Source: Rhodobacteraceae bacterium WD3A24
GTDB lineage: Bacteria; Pseudomonadota; Alphaproteobacteria; Rhodobacterales; Rhodobacteraceae
DNA length: 47,539 nucleotides
Assembly: GCA_002967695.1 (NCBI GenBank)
Contig: PUHN01000026.1
Location: 1-47,539, forward strand
Direction of reading: 5' to 3'
Positions 11,347 to 19,204 of this stretch are shown here, one piece after another (position 1 is the first letter of the stretch; each line of letters starts with the position of its first letter). Both the position numbers and the translations under genes were made by a program. The notes beneath the pieces are model-generated. The model did not search any database. It was not told the origin of the DNA and was given only the letters and a program-made list of their open reading frames with translations.

Positions 11347-12495
11347 TCAGGCCGCCGGATCGCGCCGGGCAAGGCCCGCACGCAGCGCCAGCCCGGCCAT
11401 CAGGGCCAGGGCCACCATGCCGAAGGCGGCGCGCAGGCCCGCGGCCTCGGCGACGAGGCCCAGCATCGGCGGGCCGATGAAGAAGCCCATGTAGCCCAGC
11501 AACGCCGCCCGCGCGACCGCCGCCGCGCGCTGCCCCTCGGGGGCGAGCCTGCCGACCATCGCGAAGGCCGTGGGAGCGACGACCGACACGCCCAGCCCCA
11601 GCACCGCGAAACCCAGATAGGCAAGGCCCGGCCCCGGCGCCAGCGCGACCAGCCCCGCCCCGGCCAGCGCCACCAGCAAGGCACCGCGCAGCAGGCGCGC
11701 CTCGGCCAGCCGGGTGGCGACCAGCTGGCCGGCCATCCGGCCCGCGCCCATGGTCAGCCCCAGCAGCGCCGGCCCCAGCGCCCCCTGCGCCGGGCCGCCA
11801 CCCAGAGTCCGCTCCACATGCAGCGCGGCCCAGCCCTCGGTCGCATTCTCGGCGAAGAAGCCGACCAGGATGATCCCGCCGGCCCACAGCGCGACAGCCC
11901 CCGGCCCCGCCGCACCGGGACGGCGCGGGCCCAGCCTCTCGATCCTCGCGCCGCGCTCGACCGCGGCGACGGCGAGAAGCAGCGCGACGCCTCCGGCCAG
12001 CATCAGCGGCCCCGCCGGCCCCCAGCCCGCCGCGCGCGCCAGCCCCGTCAGCACGGCCGAGCCGGCATAGGCGAAGGAATAGAGCGCGTGGCAGAGATTC
12101 ATCAGCGGCAGGTCGCGCGCCGCCTCGATGGCGCTGACGCGCGCGTTCATCAGCACGTCGAGCAGGCCCGACGTGGCGCCGATCAGCAGCATCGCCACCG
12201 CGAAGGGTGCGAGCACCGGCAGGTTGCCGGGCGCCATGAACGCCAGCGCCGTGGCCACCGTCGCCACCGGCACCGCCGCGCCGCCCAGCAGGTGCCCCGC
12301 CCGCGGCGCGAGCAGCATCGCCCCCACCGCGCCGGTGGAGGTCAGGAACAGCAGCCCGCCCAGCAGCGCGTCCGACGCCCCGACCATCGCCTTGAGCGCC
12401 GGCAACTGCACGGCAAGGCACCCCCAGAGGACACCCAGCGCGGCAAAACTCGCCAGCGGCCCGCGCGCCGCGCGCATCTGCCCCACAAGCGCCAT
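11347..12495 (-). CDS. MFS transporter
   Basis: A 382-residue inner-membrane protein with about 12 hydrophobic segments, very rich in Ala, Gly and Leu, of the Major Facilitator Superfamily. The N-terminal half carries the short loop RAGHLLGG in the position of the usual loop 2-3 motif. Segments such as LGVSVVAPTAFAMVGRLAP recall the YfcJ/YbjJ-like drug or sugar exporters. It faces lldD tail to tail, 9 bases apart, and is not obviously in an operon. The substrate is unknown; lldD proximity alone is not evidence for lactate transport. Confidence 0.85.
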   Translation of the reverse strand: MALVGQMRAARGPLASFAALGVLWGCLAVQLPALKAMVGASDALLGGLLFLTSTGAVGAMLLAPRAGHLLGGAAVPVATVATALAFMAPGNLPVLAPFAVAMLLIGATSGLLDVLMNARVSAIEAARDLPLMNLCHALYSFAYAGSAVLTGLARAAGWGPAGPLMLAGGVALLLAVAAVERGARIERLGPRRPGAAGPGAVALWAGGIILVGFFAENATEGWAALHVERTLGGGPAQGALGPALLGLTMGAGRMAGQLVATRLAEARLLRGALLVALAGAGLVALAPGPGLAYLGFAVLGLGVSVVAPTAFAMVGRLAPEGQRAAAVARAALLGYMGFFIGPPMLGLVAEAAGLRAAFGMVALALMAGLALRAGLARRDPAA

Positions 12496-12610
12496 GGGTC
12501 TCCCTGCAGCCGTCCCCGGCTGCGCTTAGCGCGCCCGCCCCGCACCGGCAAGCCGGCCGGCGCGAAGGGCCTTTCCTTTGCCCCGAATCTCTCCTATAGG
12601 GCGGGCTTCA

Positions 12611-12641
12611 TGCGGGTATGCACCCTTGGAGGATACCCGCA
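12611..12641 (+). promoter_or_regulatory. Leader hairpin upstream of the L25 gene
   Basis: Perfect 9-bp stem: TGCGGGTAT (12611-12619) pairs with ATACCCGCA (12633-12641) around a 13-base loop. The loop contains GAGG (12629-12632), which could pair with CCTC (12660-12663) between the L25 ribosome-binding site and its ATG, forming a small pseudoknot. A TATAGG -10-like hexamer (12595-12600) sits just upstream, but no convincing -35 was found. This looks like a possible autoregulatory leader for a ribosomal protein gene; the function is inferred. Confidence 0.5.
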
Positions 12642-12664
12642 CCACCGAAATCAGGAGACCCTCA

Positions 12665-13306
12665 ATGGCTGGCAAGATCCCGGATCTTCAGGCCGAGGCA
12701 CGGACGGGGACAGGCAAGGGGGCCGCCCGTCAGGCTCGCAGAGAGTACATGGTGCCCGGTATCGTCTATGGCGGCGGCGTCGACCCGCTGCCCATCAACC
12801 TCAAGTACAACTACCTCATCAAGAAGCTGAAGGCGGGGCGCTTCATGTCCACGCTGTTCAACCTCAAGGTCGAGGGCCAGGAGGATGTGCGCGTGATCTG
12901 CCGCAACGTCCAGCGCGATGTCGTCAAGGGCCTGCCTGTGCATCTCGACCTGATGCGCCTGCGCCGCACATCGCGCATCAACCTGTTCATCCCCGTCGAG
13001 ATCATCGGCGAAGAGGACTGCGCGGGCCTGCGCCGCGGCGGCGTGCTCAACACCGTGCGCCCCGAGGTCGAACTCGTCGTGACGGCGGGCGACATTCCCG
13101 AAAAGCTCGTTCTCGACATCTCGGGCATGGATATCGGCGACACCGCGACGATCTCGATGATCGACCTGCCCAAGGGAGCCAGGCCGACAATCGACCGCGA
13201 CTTCGTCATCGCCAATATCTCGGCGCCTTCGGCGCTGCGCTCGGCCGATGAAGAAGAGGAAGAGGAAGCCGGCGAAGAGGCCGAAGAGGCCGAGGCCGAA
13301 AGCTGA
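12665..13306 (+). CDS. rplY: 50S ribosomal protein L25/general stress protein Ctc
   Basis: A 213-residue L25 of the long, CTC type that binds 5S rRNA in the large subunit. The N-terminal L25 domain includes [15 protein letters not shown] and [15 protein letters not shown]. The C-terminal TL5 beta domain spans roughly residues 100-190, and the protein ends in an acidic run of Glu and Ala (about 24 residues) typical of alphaproteobacterial homologues. ATG 12665 follows AGGAG (12653-12657). The longer open frame crosses the leader hairpin and is rejected. The order L25 then pth is conserved in bacteria; here a small gene on the other strand separates them. Confidence 0.95.
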   Translation: MAGKIPDLQAEARTGTGKGAARQARREYMVPGIVYGGGVDPLPINLKYNYLIKKLKAGRFMSTLFNLKVEGQEDVRVICRNVQRDVVKGLPVHLDLMRLRRTSRINLFIPVEIIGEEDCAGLRRGGVLNTVRPEVELVVTAGDIPEKLVLDISGMDIGDTATISMIDLPKGARPTIDRDFVIANISAPSALRSADEEEEEEAGEEAEEAEAES

Positions 13307-13330
13307 ACGCCGCGACGTGAGCGCCTCCAT

Positions 13331-13364
13331 CGACGCCCCGGCCAGCCTGCGCGCCGGGGCGTCG
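13331..13364. terminator. Bidirectional terminator between rplY and the ABM gene
   Basis: Perfect 12-bp stem, CGACGCCCCGGC (13331-13342) with GCCGGGGCGTCG (13353-13364), 10-base loop. It lies between two convergent genes, 24 bases after the L25 stop. The poly-T tail is poor on both strands, so termination strength is uncertain. Confidence 0.55.
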
Positions 13365-13366
13365 CG

Positions 13367-13699
13367 TCACTGCCCCTCTTGCCGGCGGGCGCGCAGCTCC
13401 TGAACCGATTCGAAGACTTCAAGCTCGGGCGGGCCGAGATACATGTCGCCATGCTGGCCTGCGCCCTTGTGAGCGGCGCGGAAGGCGTCCGAGCGCGTCC
13501 AGGCCTCGAACGCCTCGCGGCTGTCCCACAGCGTGTGCGAGGCGTAGAGCGTATGGTCCTCGCGCGTCGCGCCACGCATCAGGTGAAACCCCCTGAAGCC
13601 TGGCACCTCGCGCAGGTGACTGTCGCGGCTGGCCCAGACCTCCTCGAAGGCCGCTTCCTGCCCGCGCTTGACGCGAAAGCGGTTCATCGTCAGATACAT
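13367..13699 (-). CDS. Antibiotic biosynthesis monooxygenase-family protein (HmoA/IsdG-like)
   Basis: A 110-residue protein of the dimeric alpha-beta ferredoxin-like ABM family, which includes haem-degrading and quinol monooxygenases. The start [15 protein letters not shown] and the segments FRGFHLMRG and [16 protein letters not shown] are typical. ATG 13699 is preceded by a GGGGGCAG ribosome-binding site, and the long upstream open frame is a shadow of pth. It is divergent from pth and convergent with rplY. A haem-degrading role is possible but unproved, since many ABM proteins have no known function. Confidence 0.82.
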   Translation of the reverse strand: MYLTMNRFRVKRGQEAAFEEVWASRDSHLREVPGFRGFHLMRGATREDHTLYASHTLWDSREAFEAWTRSDAFRAAHKGAGQHGDMYLGPPELEVFESVQELRARRQEGQ

Positions 13700-13807
13700 C
13701 GCCCTGCCCCCTTTTCGCGCCCGGCGCATGCGGGCTGGTGTCTCGCCAGACTTTGGGGCATCAAGGGCGCGGGTCAACCCCGCGGTCACGCGAAGATCGG
13801 AGGCTGC

Positions 13808-14524
13808 ATGAAACTCTTCGTCGGCCTGGGCAATCCGGGCGCGAAATATGCCCGCAACCGGCACAATATCGGCTTCATGGCCGTCGAACGCGTGGCCGAG
13901 GATCACGGGTTCGGCGCGTGGCGCGCGAAGTTCCAGGGCAAGCTGTCCGAGGGGCGGCTGGGGGCCGAGAAAGTCCTGCTGCTCAAGCCCGAGACCTACA
14001 TGAACCTCTCGGGCAACGCGGTGGGCGCGGCGGTGAAGTTCTACAAGCTCGACCCTACGGATGTGGTCGTCTTCCACGACGAGCTCGACCTCGCGCCCGG
14101 CAAGTGCCGGGTCAAGCAGGGCGGTGGGCATGCGGGCCATAACGGGCTGCGCTCGATCCACGCAGCGATCGGGCCGCATTTCGAGCGGGTCCGGCTGGGC
14201 ATCGGACACCCCGGCGACAAGAAGCTGGTCACGAACTACGTGCTGCAGGACTTCGCCAAGGCCGATGCCGAATGGCTCGACGATCTGCTGCGCGGCGTCT
14301 CGGACGGCGCGCCCGCACTGGCCGAGGGGGATTCGGGGCGGTTCATGAACGCGGTCGCGCAACGCACCGCACCGGCGCGCGCCTCGAGCGGGCAAAACCG
14401 GGCGCGGCCCACACCCTCCACCGAAGGCGCGGCGCCTGCGGCAAAGACGCCCGCCCCCGAACCGGAGCCCGAACCCGAGGATACACGCAGCAAGCTGCAA
14501 AAGCTCATGGACCGCTTCCGCTGA
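13808..14524 (+). CDS. pth: Peptidyl-tRNA hydrolase
   Basis: A 238-residue Pth that frees peptides from peptidyl-tRNA dropped by stalled ribosomes. Catalytic His19 lies in NRHNIGF, and [10 protein letters not shown] and [12 protein letters not shown] are family signatures. The core ends near residue 190. After it comes an Ala/Pro-rich linker with a run of Pro-Glu repeats, then a basic helix ([12 protein letters not shown]), giving a tail about 45 residues longer than E. coli Pth. Such tails are common in Rhodobacteraceae. The ATG follows a GGAGG element. The gene is downstream of rplY as in many bacteria. Confidence 0.95.
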   Translation: MKLFVGLGNPGAKYARNRHNIGFMAVERVAEDHGFGAWRAKFQGKLSEGRLGAEKVLLLKPETYMNLSGNAVGAAVKFYKLDPTDVVVFHDELDLAPGKCRVKQGGGHAGHNGLRSIHAAIGPHFERVRLGIGHPGDKKLVTNYVLQDFAKADAEWLDDLLRGVSDGAPALAEGDSGRFMNAVAQRTAPARASSGQNRARPTPSTEGAAPAAKTPAPEPEPEPEDTRSKLQKLMDRFR

Positions 14525-14590
14525 CGCGCCGGCTTGCCCCGCCCCCGGCGCGGACCATATGTCACGGGCGCGCAAGACAGGAGTAGCCCC

Positions 14591-14968
14591 ATGCAAGTCG
14601 AGCCCTCCGTCAATGTTCTCGGCGGCACTCTGGAAGAGTGCTCGCGCAACCCGGTGACGGGCTTTTTTCGCAACGGCTGCTGCGACACAGGCCCCGACGA
14701 CGCGGGCAGCCACACGGTCTGCGCGGTTATGACCGACGAGTTCCTCGCCCTGTCGAAGTATCTCGGAAACGACCTTTCGACGCCTCGGCCGCAGTTCGGT
14801 TTCAACGGGCTGAAGGCGGGCGATCGCTGGTGCCTGTGCGCCGCGCGCTTTCTGCAGGCGCATGACGAGGGCGCCGCCCCGCAGGTGTATCTGGCCGCGA
14901 CCCACCGGCGCGCGCTGGAGGTGGTGCCGCTGGAGGTGCTGCGCCGCCATGCCGCCGACGAGAGCTAA
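14591..14968 (+). CDS. DUF2237 family protein
   Basis: A 125-residue small cytoplasmic protein of the conserved DUF2237 family. The family hallmarks are all present: NPVTGFFRNGCCDTG, SHTVCAVMTDEFL, GNDLSTPRPQFGF and GDRWCLCAARF, with several conserved cysteines (CC and CLC) that could bind metal. The ATG follows a GGAGTAG element. It lies 66 bases after pth and may be cotranscribed, and it converges with the LuxR-type gene. The function of the family is unknown. Confidence 0.88.
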   Translation: MQVEPSVNVLGGTLEECSRNPVTGFFRNGCCDTGPDDAGSHTVCAVMTDEFLALSKYLGNDLSTPRPQFGFNGLKAGDRWCLCAARFLQAHDEGAAPQVYLAATHRRALEVVPLEVLRRHAADES

Positions 14969-14971
14969 CGC

Positions 14972-15472
14972 TCACCCGGCGCGCGGCAGCAGCGCATCGT
15001 CCATGAGATCGTCGATGAACAGGCTCAGCAGTTGTGGGCGGCCGCTGACCCCGGCCTTGCGATAGATCGCGTTGGTCTGCGCCTTGACCGTGCCCTGTGA
15101 TGTGCTGCGAAGCTCGGCGATCTGTCGCGTCGACAGCCCCTTGACGGCGAACAGCGCCACATCGCGTTCCGACGGGGTGAGCCCCCACTCGTCAAAGCGC
15201 TCCTCCATCAGATCCATGAAGGCGCCCGATGCCGCCCGCAGACGGTCACGGTATTGCGCCGAGTGGCGCATGGTGCGGTGCAGCGCGACGCCCCCGAGCA
15301 CGACGCCCAGAACCAGCCCGATCGCCGCGCCGATTTCCAGAAGCTCGCGCGTCTGCCAGCTGATCGGATCGGTGCGCAGCCCGACGAGCGTGAACACGAT
15401 ATCCGAGACGAAGAACACGGCGCAGGTTGCCTGCACCAGCAGTATGGCCATCACGAAGAGTCTGTCAGTCAC
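14972..15472 (-). CDS. Membrane-anchored LuxR-family HTH regulator
   Basis: A 166-residue regulator with two predicted transmembrane helices (about residues 5-31 and 44-66), a short linker, and a C-terminal LuxR/GerE HTH domain (about 97-155; LTPSERDVALFAVKGLS, then TVKAQTNAIYRKAGV). There is no receiver or autoinducer-binding domain, so it may sense a membrane or envelope state. The start is GTG 15472, supported by AGGAGGGG upstream. Its stop is 3 bases from the DUF2237 stop. It follows the PepSY-like gene by 53 bases and is probably cotranscribed with it, so it may regulate these two acidic exported proteins. Confidence 0.85.
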   Translation of the reverse strand: MTDRLFVMAILLVQATCAVFFVSDIVFTLVGLRTDPISWQTRELLEIGAAIGLVLGVVLGGVALHRTMRHSAQYRDRLRAASGAFMDLMEERFDEWGLTPSERDVALFAVKGLSTRQIAELRSTSQGTVKAQTNAIYRKAGVSGRPQLLSLFIDDLMDDALLPRAG

Positions 15473-15525
15473 CTGCCCCGCCCCTCCTGAAACGCGCGCC
15501 GCCCCGCCGGGCCGATCACGCTGCC

Positions 15526-15906
15526 TCAGTCATCGTCCTCGTCGTCATCATCCTCATCACCGTCGTCGTCCTCATCACCGTCATCGTCCTCATCACCGTC
15601 GTCGCGGGAATCGGAACCATCCCCCGGATCAATCACGCTCGGCGCCGCGGGCTCGCCGTTCACGCGCTGCCAGTAGTCCCGCAGGATCTCGCCGGTGCGC
15701 GGGTTAATGATGATCTCGCGTTCATAGCCGCCACCCGCCGCGTCGATTCGCACCCGTCCCAGAAGCGTGTGCGAGACCTCAAAGCGCGTGAAGCCCTGGT
15801 CGCGCAGCTGAGCGATGATCTGTTCGGCCAGTGATTGCGCCGCTGCGGGCGCCGCGATCAGCGCCAGCGCGACGGCGCCTGCCAGGATATGCGTCCGCCT
15901 TCTCAT
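15526..15906 (-). CDS. Secreted PepSY-like protein with acidic repeat tail
   Basis: A 126-residue exported protein. The signal peptide covers residues 1-24 (basic MRRRTH, hydrophobic core, AAAQ cut site). Residues 26-80 resemble a PepSY/YpeB-like module (IIAQLRDQGFTRFEV, then REIIINPRTGEILRDYW). The last 27 residues are nearly all Asp, Glu and Gly in a DEDDDG repeat. ATG 15906 is preferred over an upstream GTG because it gives a clean signal peptide. It lies between the EF-hand gene and the LuxR-type regulator. PepSY modules often modulate proteases or bind in the periplasm. An acidic tail suggests cation binding, but no function is established. Confidence 0.75.
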   Translation of the reverse strand: MRRRTHILAGAVALALIAAPAAAQSLAEQIIAQLRDQGFTRFEVSHTLLGRVRIDAAGGGYEREIIINPRTGEILRDYWQRVNGEPAAPSVIDPGDGSDSRDDGDEDDDGDEDDDGDEDDDDEDDD

Positions 15907-16019
15907 CGTCCGGCCACCCCGCTCCACGCGAAGCCGCCGCCCCGATCCGGGAGCGGCGGCACCGCATAGTGGATCATCGTCCCACGCGCCTCTGGAACTG
16001 CCCGTCCGGGCGGCGGCGG

Positions 16020-16484
16020 TCAGTCATCATCATCCTCGTCGTCGTCATCGTCGTCATCGTCGTCGTCATCATCGTCGTCGTCATCATCATCGTCGTCGTC
16101 GTCATCGTCGTGATCGTTGTCGTCATCATCGACGCCGTCATCATGGTCGTCGGCGTCATCATCTCGGTCGACGTCATCAAGATCTTCGTCGAGGTCGTCG
16201 AGGTCGTCGAGGTCGTCGAGGTCGTCGAGGTCGTCGAGGTCGTCGAGGTCAAGGTCGTCGCCCACCTCACCCATGTCCAGCGCGCCATCGCCGTCCTTGT
16301 CGCCACTCGCGAGAATGCGCGCGCTCGTGCCGGCGCCAAAGACCGCCTCCAGCTCGGCGCGGCTGAGAGTGCCGTCGCCATCGGCATCAATCTCGCTGAA
16401 TGGTATATCCTGCGCCAGCGCCGTCGTCGCGGCGAGAAGGAAGCCCGTGGTCAGAAGCGGCTTGATGAAGGTTTTCTTGGTCAT
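16020..16484 (-). CDS. Secreted EF-hand protein with LDD repeats and polyaspartate tail
   Basis: A 154-residue exported protein. The signal peptide is residues 1-24 (ends ATTALAQ). EF-hand loop 1 is residues 33-44 with Asp33, 35, 37 and Glu44; loop 2 is residues 62-73 with Asp62, 64, 66, 70 and Glu73. Both are canonical calcium loops. From residue 77 the chain becomes LDD repeats encoded by 9-bp DNA repeats, and the last 45 or so residues are almost pure Asp. ATG 16484 follows GGACAAGG. Two EF-hands plus this tail suggest high-capacity calcium or other cation binding outside the cytoplasm. The tail could also be disordered filler. The composition is extreme compared with its neighbours. Confidence 0.8.
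   Translation of the reverse strand: MTKKTFIKPLLTTGFLLAATTALAQDIPFSEIDADGDGTLSRAELEAVFGAGTSARILASGDKDGDGALDMGEVGDDLDLDDLDDLDDLDDLDDLDDLDEDLDDVDRDDDADDHDDGVDDDDNDHDDDDDDDDDDDDDDDDDDDDDDDDEDDDD
16190..16250 (-). repeat. 9-bp tandem repeat encoding Leu-Asp-Asp
   Basis: About seven near-perfect copies of a 9-bp unit (GTCGTCGAG on the plus strand), each encoding Leu-Asp-Asp. Next to it, 16020-16130 is a low-complexity run of GTC/ATC codon complements encoding Asp. Because units are multiples of three, slippage would change tail length without shifting the frame. Confidence 0.85.
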
Positions 16485-16576
16485 GGCCTTGTCCTTTCGG
16501 TTTTCAGGTCCGCGGCGCTCGAAACCGCCGCCCCATCCACACAACCCGGCGACAAGGGGCGCGGCCATCGCCTAGG

Positions 16577-16630
16577 GGTTTAGGTACGCCCGTCTAAACC
16601 TTCGGCCCCTGCGGCTAAACCATGGTTTAC
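16577..16630. promoter_or_regulatory. Cluster of four GGTTTA/TAAACC motifs upstream of the EF-hand gene
   Basis: Motifs are GGTTTAG (16577-16583), CTAAACC (16594-16600), CTAAACC (16615-16621) and GGTTTAC (16624-16630). The last two form a perfect 14-bp palindrome, TAAACCATGGTTTA (16616-16629). The first two form an inverted repeat with a 10-base gap. They lie 93-146 bases upstream of the EF-hand ATG and after the trpB stop. This looks like an operator array, perhaps for the nearby LuxR-type protein; the ligand protein is inferred. Confidence 0.5.
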
Positions 16631-16667
16631 GGCGCCGGCCCGGCCCGCTCGGCGGCGGCGGAGGCGC

Positions 16668-17888
16668 TTACAACTCCACGCCCAGGGCCTTGGCGACGGT
16701 AAAGATGTCCTTGTCGCCGCGGCCGCACATGTTCATCACCATCAGGTGGTCGCGCGGCAGATCGGGGGCGATCTTGCTAACATGGGCCAGCGCGTGGCTG
16801 GGCTCCAGCGCGGGGATGATCCCTTCCTTACGGCAGCACAGCTGGAACGCCTCGAGCGCCTCGTCGTCGGTGATCCACACGTATTCGGCGCGGCCGCTCT
16901 CGTGCAGCCAGGCATGCTCGGGCCCGATGCCGGGATAGTCCAGCCCCGCCGAGATCGAGTGCCCTTCCAGAATCTGCCCGTCGGCGTCCTGCAACAGGTA
17001 GGTGCGGTTGCCGTGCAGAACGCCGGGCCGCCCGCCGGTCAGCGAGGCGCAGTGTTCCATCTTCTCGTCGACGCCCCTGCCGCCGGCCTCGACACCGATG
17101 ATGCGCACCGACCGGTCGTCGAGAAACGGGTAGAACAGCCCCATCGCGTTCGACCCGCCGCCGATCGCGGCGATCACGCTGTCGGGCAGACGGCCCTCGG
17201 CCGCCTGCATCTGTTCGCGCACCTCCTTGCCGATGATCGACTGGAAGTCGCGCACCATCGCCGGATAGGGGTGCGGGCCCGCCACGGTGCCGATGCAGTA
17301 GAAGGTATCGCGCACGTTGGTCACCCAGTCGCGCAGCGCGTCGTTCATCGCATCCTTCAGCGTCCCGCGCCCCGAGGTGACCGGCACCACCTCGGCGCCG
17401 AGGAGCTTCATGCGAAAGACGTTGGGCGACTGGCGCTCCACATCATGCGCCCCCATGTAGACGACGCAGTCCAGCCCGAACTTGGCGCAGACGGTCGCGG
17501 TGGCCACGCCGTGCTGGCCGGCACCCGTCTCGGCGATTATGCGCTTCTTGCCCATGCGCCGCGCCAGCAGGATCTGGCCCAGCACGTTGTTGATCTTGTG
17601 CGCGCCGGTGTGGTTGAGTTCGTCGCGCTTGAGATAGATTTTCGCCCCGCCCAGATGCTCGGTCAGCCGCTCGGCGTGGTAGAGCGGGCTGGGCCGGCCG
17701 ACATAATGGGTCCAGAGATCGTGCATCTCGTCCCAGAAGCTCTGGTCGGTCTTGGCGCGCATGTATTCCGCGTCGAGTTCGAGGATGAGCGGCATCAGCG
17801 TCTCGGAAACGAACCGCCCGCCGAAATCGCCGAAACGGCCGCGCTCGTCGGGGCCGGCCATGAAGCTGTTGATGAGATCCTCGGGCAC
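16668..17888 (-). CDS. trpB: Tryptophan synthase beta chain
   Basis: A 406-residue PLP enzyme joining indole and serine to form tryptophan, as the beta subunit of the TrpA2B2 complex. The PLP lysine lies in [12 protein letters not shown], with [12 protein letters not shown] and the phosphate-binding [14 protein letters not shown]. The start is GTG 17888 ([17 protein letters not shown]), preceded by AGGAG at 8 bases and matching where homologues begin. The open frame before it has no support. It is normally right after trpF in this group, but here a CARDB-like gene intervenes. trpA is not in the window. Confidence 0.95.
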   Translation of the reverse strand: MPEDLINSFMAGPDERGRFGDFGGRFVSETLMPLILELDAEYMRAKTDQSFWDEMHDLWTHYVGRPSPLYHAERLTEHLGGAKIYLKRDELNHTGAHKINNVLGQILLARRMGKKRIIAETGAGQHGVATATVCAKFGLDCVVYMGAHDVERQSPNVFRMKLLGAEVVPVTSGRGTLKDAMNDALRDWVTNVRDTFYCIGTVAGPHPYPAMVRDFQSIIGKEVREQMQAAEGRLPDSVIAAIGGGSNAMGLFYPFLDDRSVRIIGVEAGGRGVDEKMEHCASLTGGRPGVLHGNRTYLLQDADGQILEGHSISAGLDYPGIGPEHAWLHESGRAEYVWITDDEALEAFQLCCRKEGIIPALEPSHALAHVSKIAPDLPRDHLMVMNMCGRGDKDIFTVAKALGVEL

Positions 17889-17992
17889 GCGCTGCACTCC
17901 TGTGGTGTCTGCCCTGCGCTTAGCCCAGAAGCCCGCGCCGATCAAACCCGTATGACCCGCACCGCGGCGTCGGGCCGCGGCGCGGGAAAGGC

Positions 17993-19126
17993 TCAGGGCC
18001 GGCGCACGCGGATTCCCATGCGCCGGTCATTGTCGCCCTCGTCGCTTTCGGCGACGGCGCCGTTCACATCCGCCGCAGCACGGGTATTGATGCGCCCGTA
18101 CCAGCTCGGATACCCGGAATAGGTGCAGGTCAGGATGCGCCCGCCATTGGCCGCCAGACCGCCCAGATTCCACTGGCAGGCGGGGTTGGGATAGTTCTCC
18201 CCCGGCCACCAGGCCACGCGGCTGGGGCCCGCGGGCGCCGAGCCGTTGTTGTAGACACCGACCCGCACTCTGACCGGCTGCCCCTGCACCGGCGTCGCGG
18301 GGTCGAGCGACAGCTCGGAGATGAACAGATTCGGCCGGCCGGCCGGAGAGGACGGCCGCGCCACCTCGATGCGCATGCGCCGATCATTGTCGCCCTCGTC
18401 GCTTTCGGCGACGGCGCCGGTCACATCCGCCGCAGCACGGGTGTTGATGCGCCCGTACCAGCTCGGATAGCCGGAATAGGTGCAGGTCAGGATGCGCCCG
18501 CCATTGGCCGGCAGACCGCCCAGGTTCCACCGGCAGGCGGGGTCGGGATAGTTCTCCCCCGGCCACCAGGCCACGCGGCTGGGGCCAGCGGGCGCCGAGC
18601 CGTTGTTGTAGACACCGACCCGTACGTTGACCGGCTGCCCCTGCACCGGCGTCGCGGGGTCGAGCGACAGCTCGGAAATGAACAGGTTCGGCCGCCCGGC
18701 CGGAGAGGACGGCCGCGCCACCTCGATCGGGAAGCGGCGGTCGTTGTCGGCCTCGTTCGACTCGCTCACATCATCGAGCGCATCGACGATGACGCGCGTG
18801 TTGATGCTGGAATACCAACTCGGATAGCCGGAATAGTCGCATTCAATGATGCGCCCTCCCCCCGGCACAGTCCCCTCGATGGTCCAGTTGCAGGCGGCAC
18901 CGTCGGCGAAGTTCTCGCCCGGCCACCACTCCACATGGTATCGGCCCGCGGCGGTGTCGCCGGTATTGTAGACGCCGATGCGCACATGAACCGATTCGCC
19001 CTGCACCGGCGTGGCCGGGGTCATTGAAAACTCGCTGACGACCAGATTGGGCCTCGCCCACCCCTGCCCGGCCAGACACATGATGACCCCCGCCGCCAGG
19101 GCCGTCTTGCGAAAGACTGCTGACAT
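17993..19126 (-). CDS. Secreted protein with three CARDB-like repeats
   Basis: A 377-residue exported protein with a signal peptide of about 24 residues (ends QGWA). Three tandem Ig-like repeats of 119 residues follow. Each starts with PNL-(F/V)-(I/V)-SE-x-S, has [14 protein letters not shown] in the middle, and ends DEGDNDRR. These are CARDB/CHRD-type adhesion-like modules. Each has two cysteines (in ACxW and [11 protein letters not shown]) that probably form a disulfide, plus WWPGEN. Repeats 2 and 3 are almost identical; repeat 1 is divergent. A GGAGGAG ribosome-binding site precedes ATG 19126. It sits between trpF and trpB. A surface or periplasmic binding role is plausible; the ligand is unknown. 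Confidence 0.82.
   Translation of the reverse strand: MSAVFRKTALAAGVIMCLAGQGWARPNLVVSEFSMTPATPVQGESVHVRIGVYNTGDTAAGRYHVEWWPGENFADGAACNWTIEGTVPGGGRIIECDYSGYPSWYSSINTRVIVDALDDVSESNEADNDRRFPIEVARPSSPAGRPNLFISELSLDPATPVQGQPVNVRVGVYNNGSAPAGPSRVAWWPGENYPDPACRWNLGGLPANGGRILTCTYSGYPSWYGRINTRAAADVTGAVAESDEGDNDRRMRIEVARPSSPAGRPNLFISELSLDPATPVQGQPVRVRVGVYNNGSAPAGPSRVAWWPGENYPNPACQWNLGGLAANGGRILTCTYSGYPSWYGRINTRAAADVNGAVAESDEGDNDRRMGIRVRRP
18017..18730 (-). repeat. Two near-identical 357-bp tandem repeats inside the CARDB gene
   Basis: Unit 18017-18373 and unit 18374-18730 line up with no gap over 357 bp (119 codons). I count about 17 mismatches by eye, roughly 95 % identity. A third, more distant unit lies upstream from 18731. 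The similarity points to recent duplication or gene conversion of a domain. Confidence 0.85.
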
Positions 19127-19204
19127 CCCGCTCCTCCATCGCTCGCGTTTTCTAAACGTCAATCACAGTCTGGCAGGCCGACGCGGGCAGCGCCTTGATA
19201 CGCG

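Noticed and set aside
16020-16260. CRISPR-like array
   Set aside because: Repeats are 3- and 9-bp coding repeats in one frame, without spacers or cas genes.
15831-16583. Plus-strand open frame of 250 codons rich in Ile and Val that looks like a membrane protein
   Set aside because: It is the antisense reading of the polyaspartate codons (GTC/ATC), so the hydrophobic stretch is an artefact. The minus frame has a signal peptide, two EF-hands and a ribosome-binding site.
18017-18730. Insertion sequence or transposon scar suggested by long direct repeats
   Set aside because: The 357-bp units are in frame and encode whole CARDB domains with no terminal inverted repeats or transposase.
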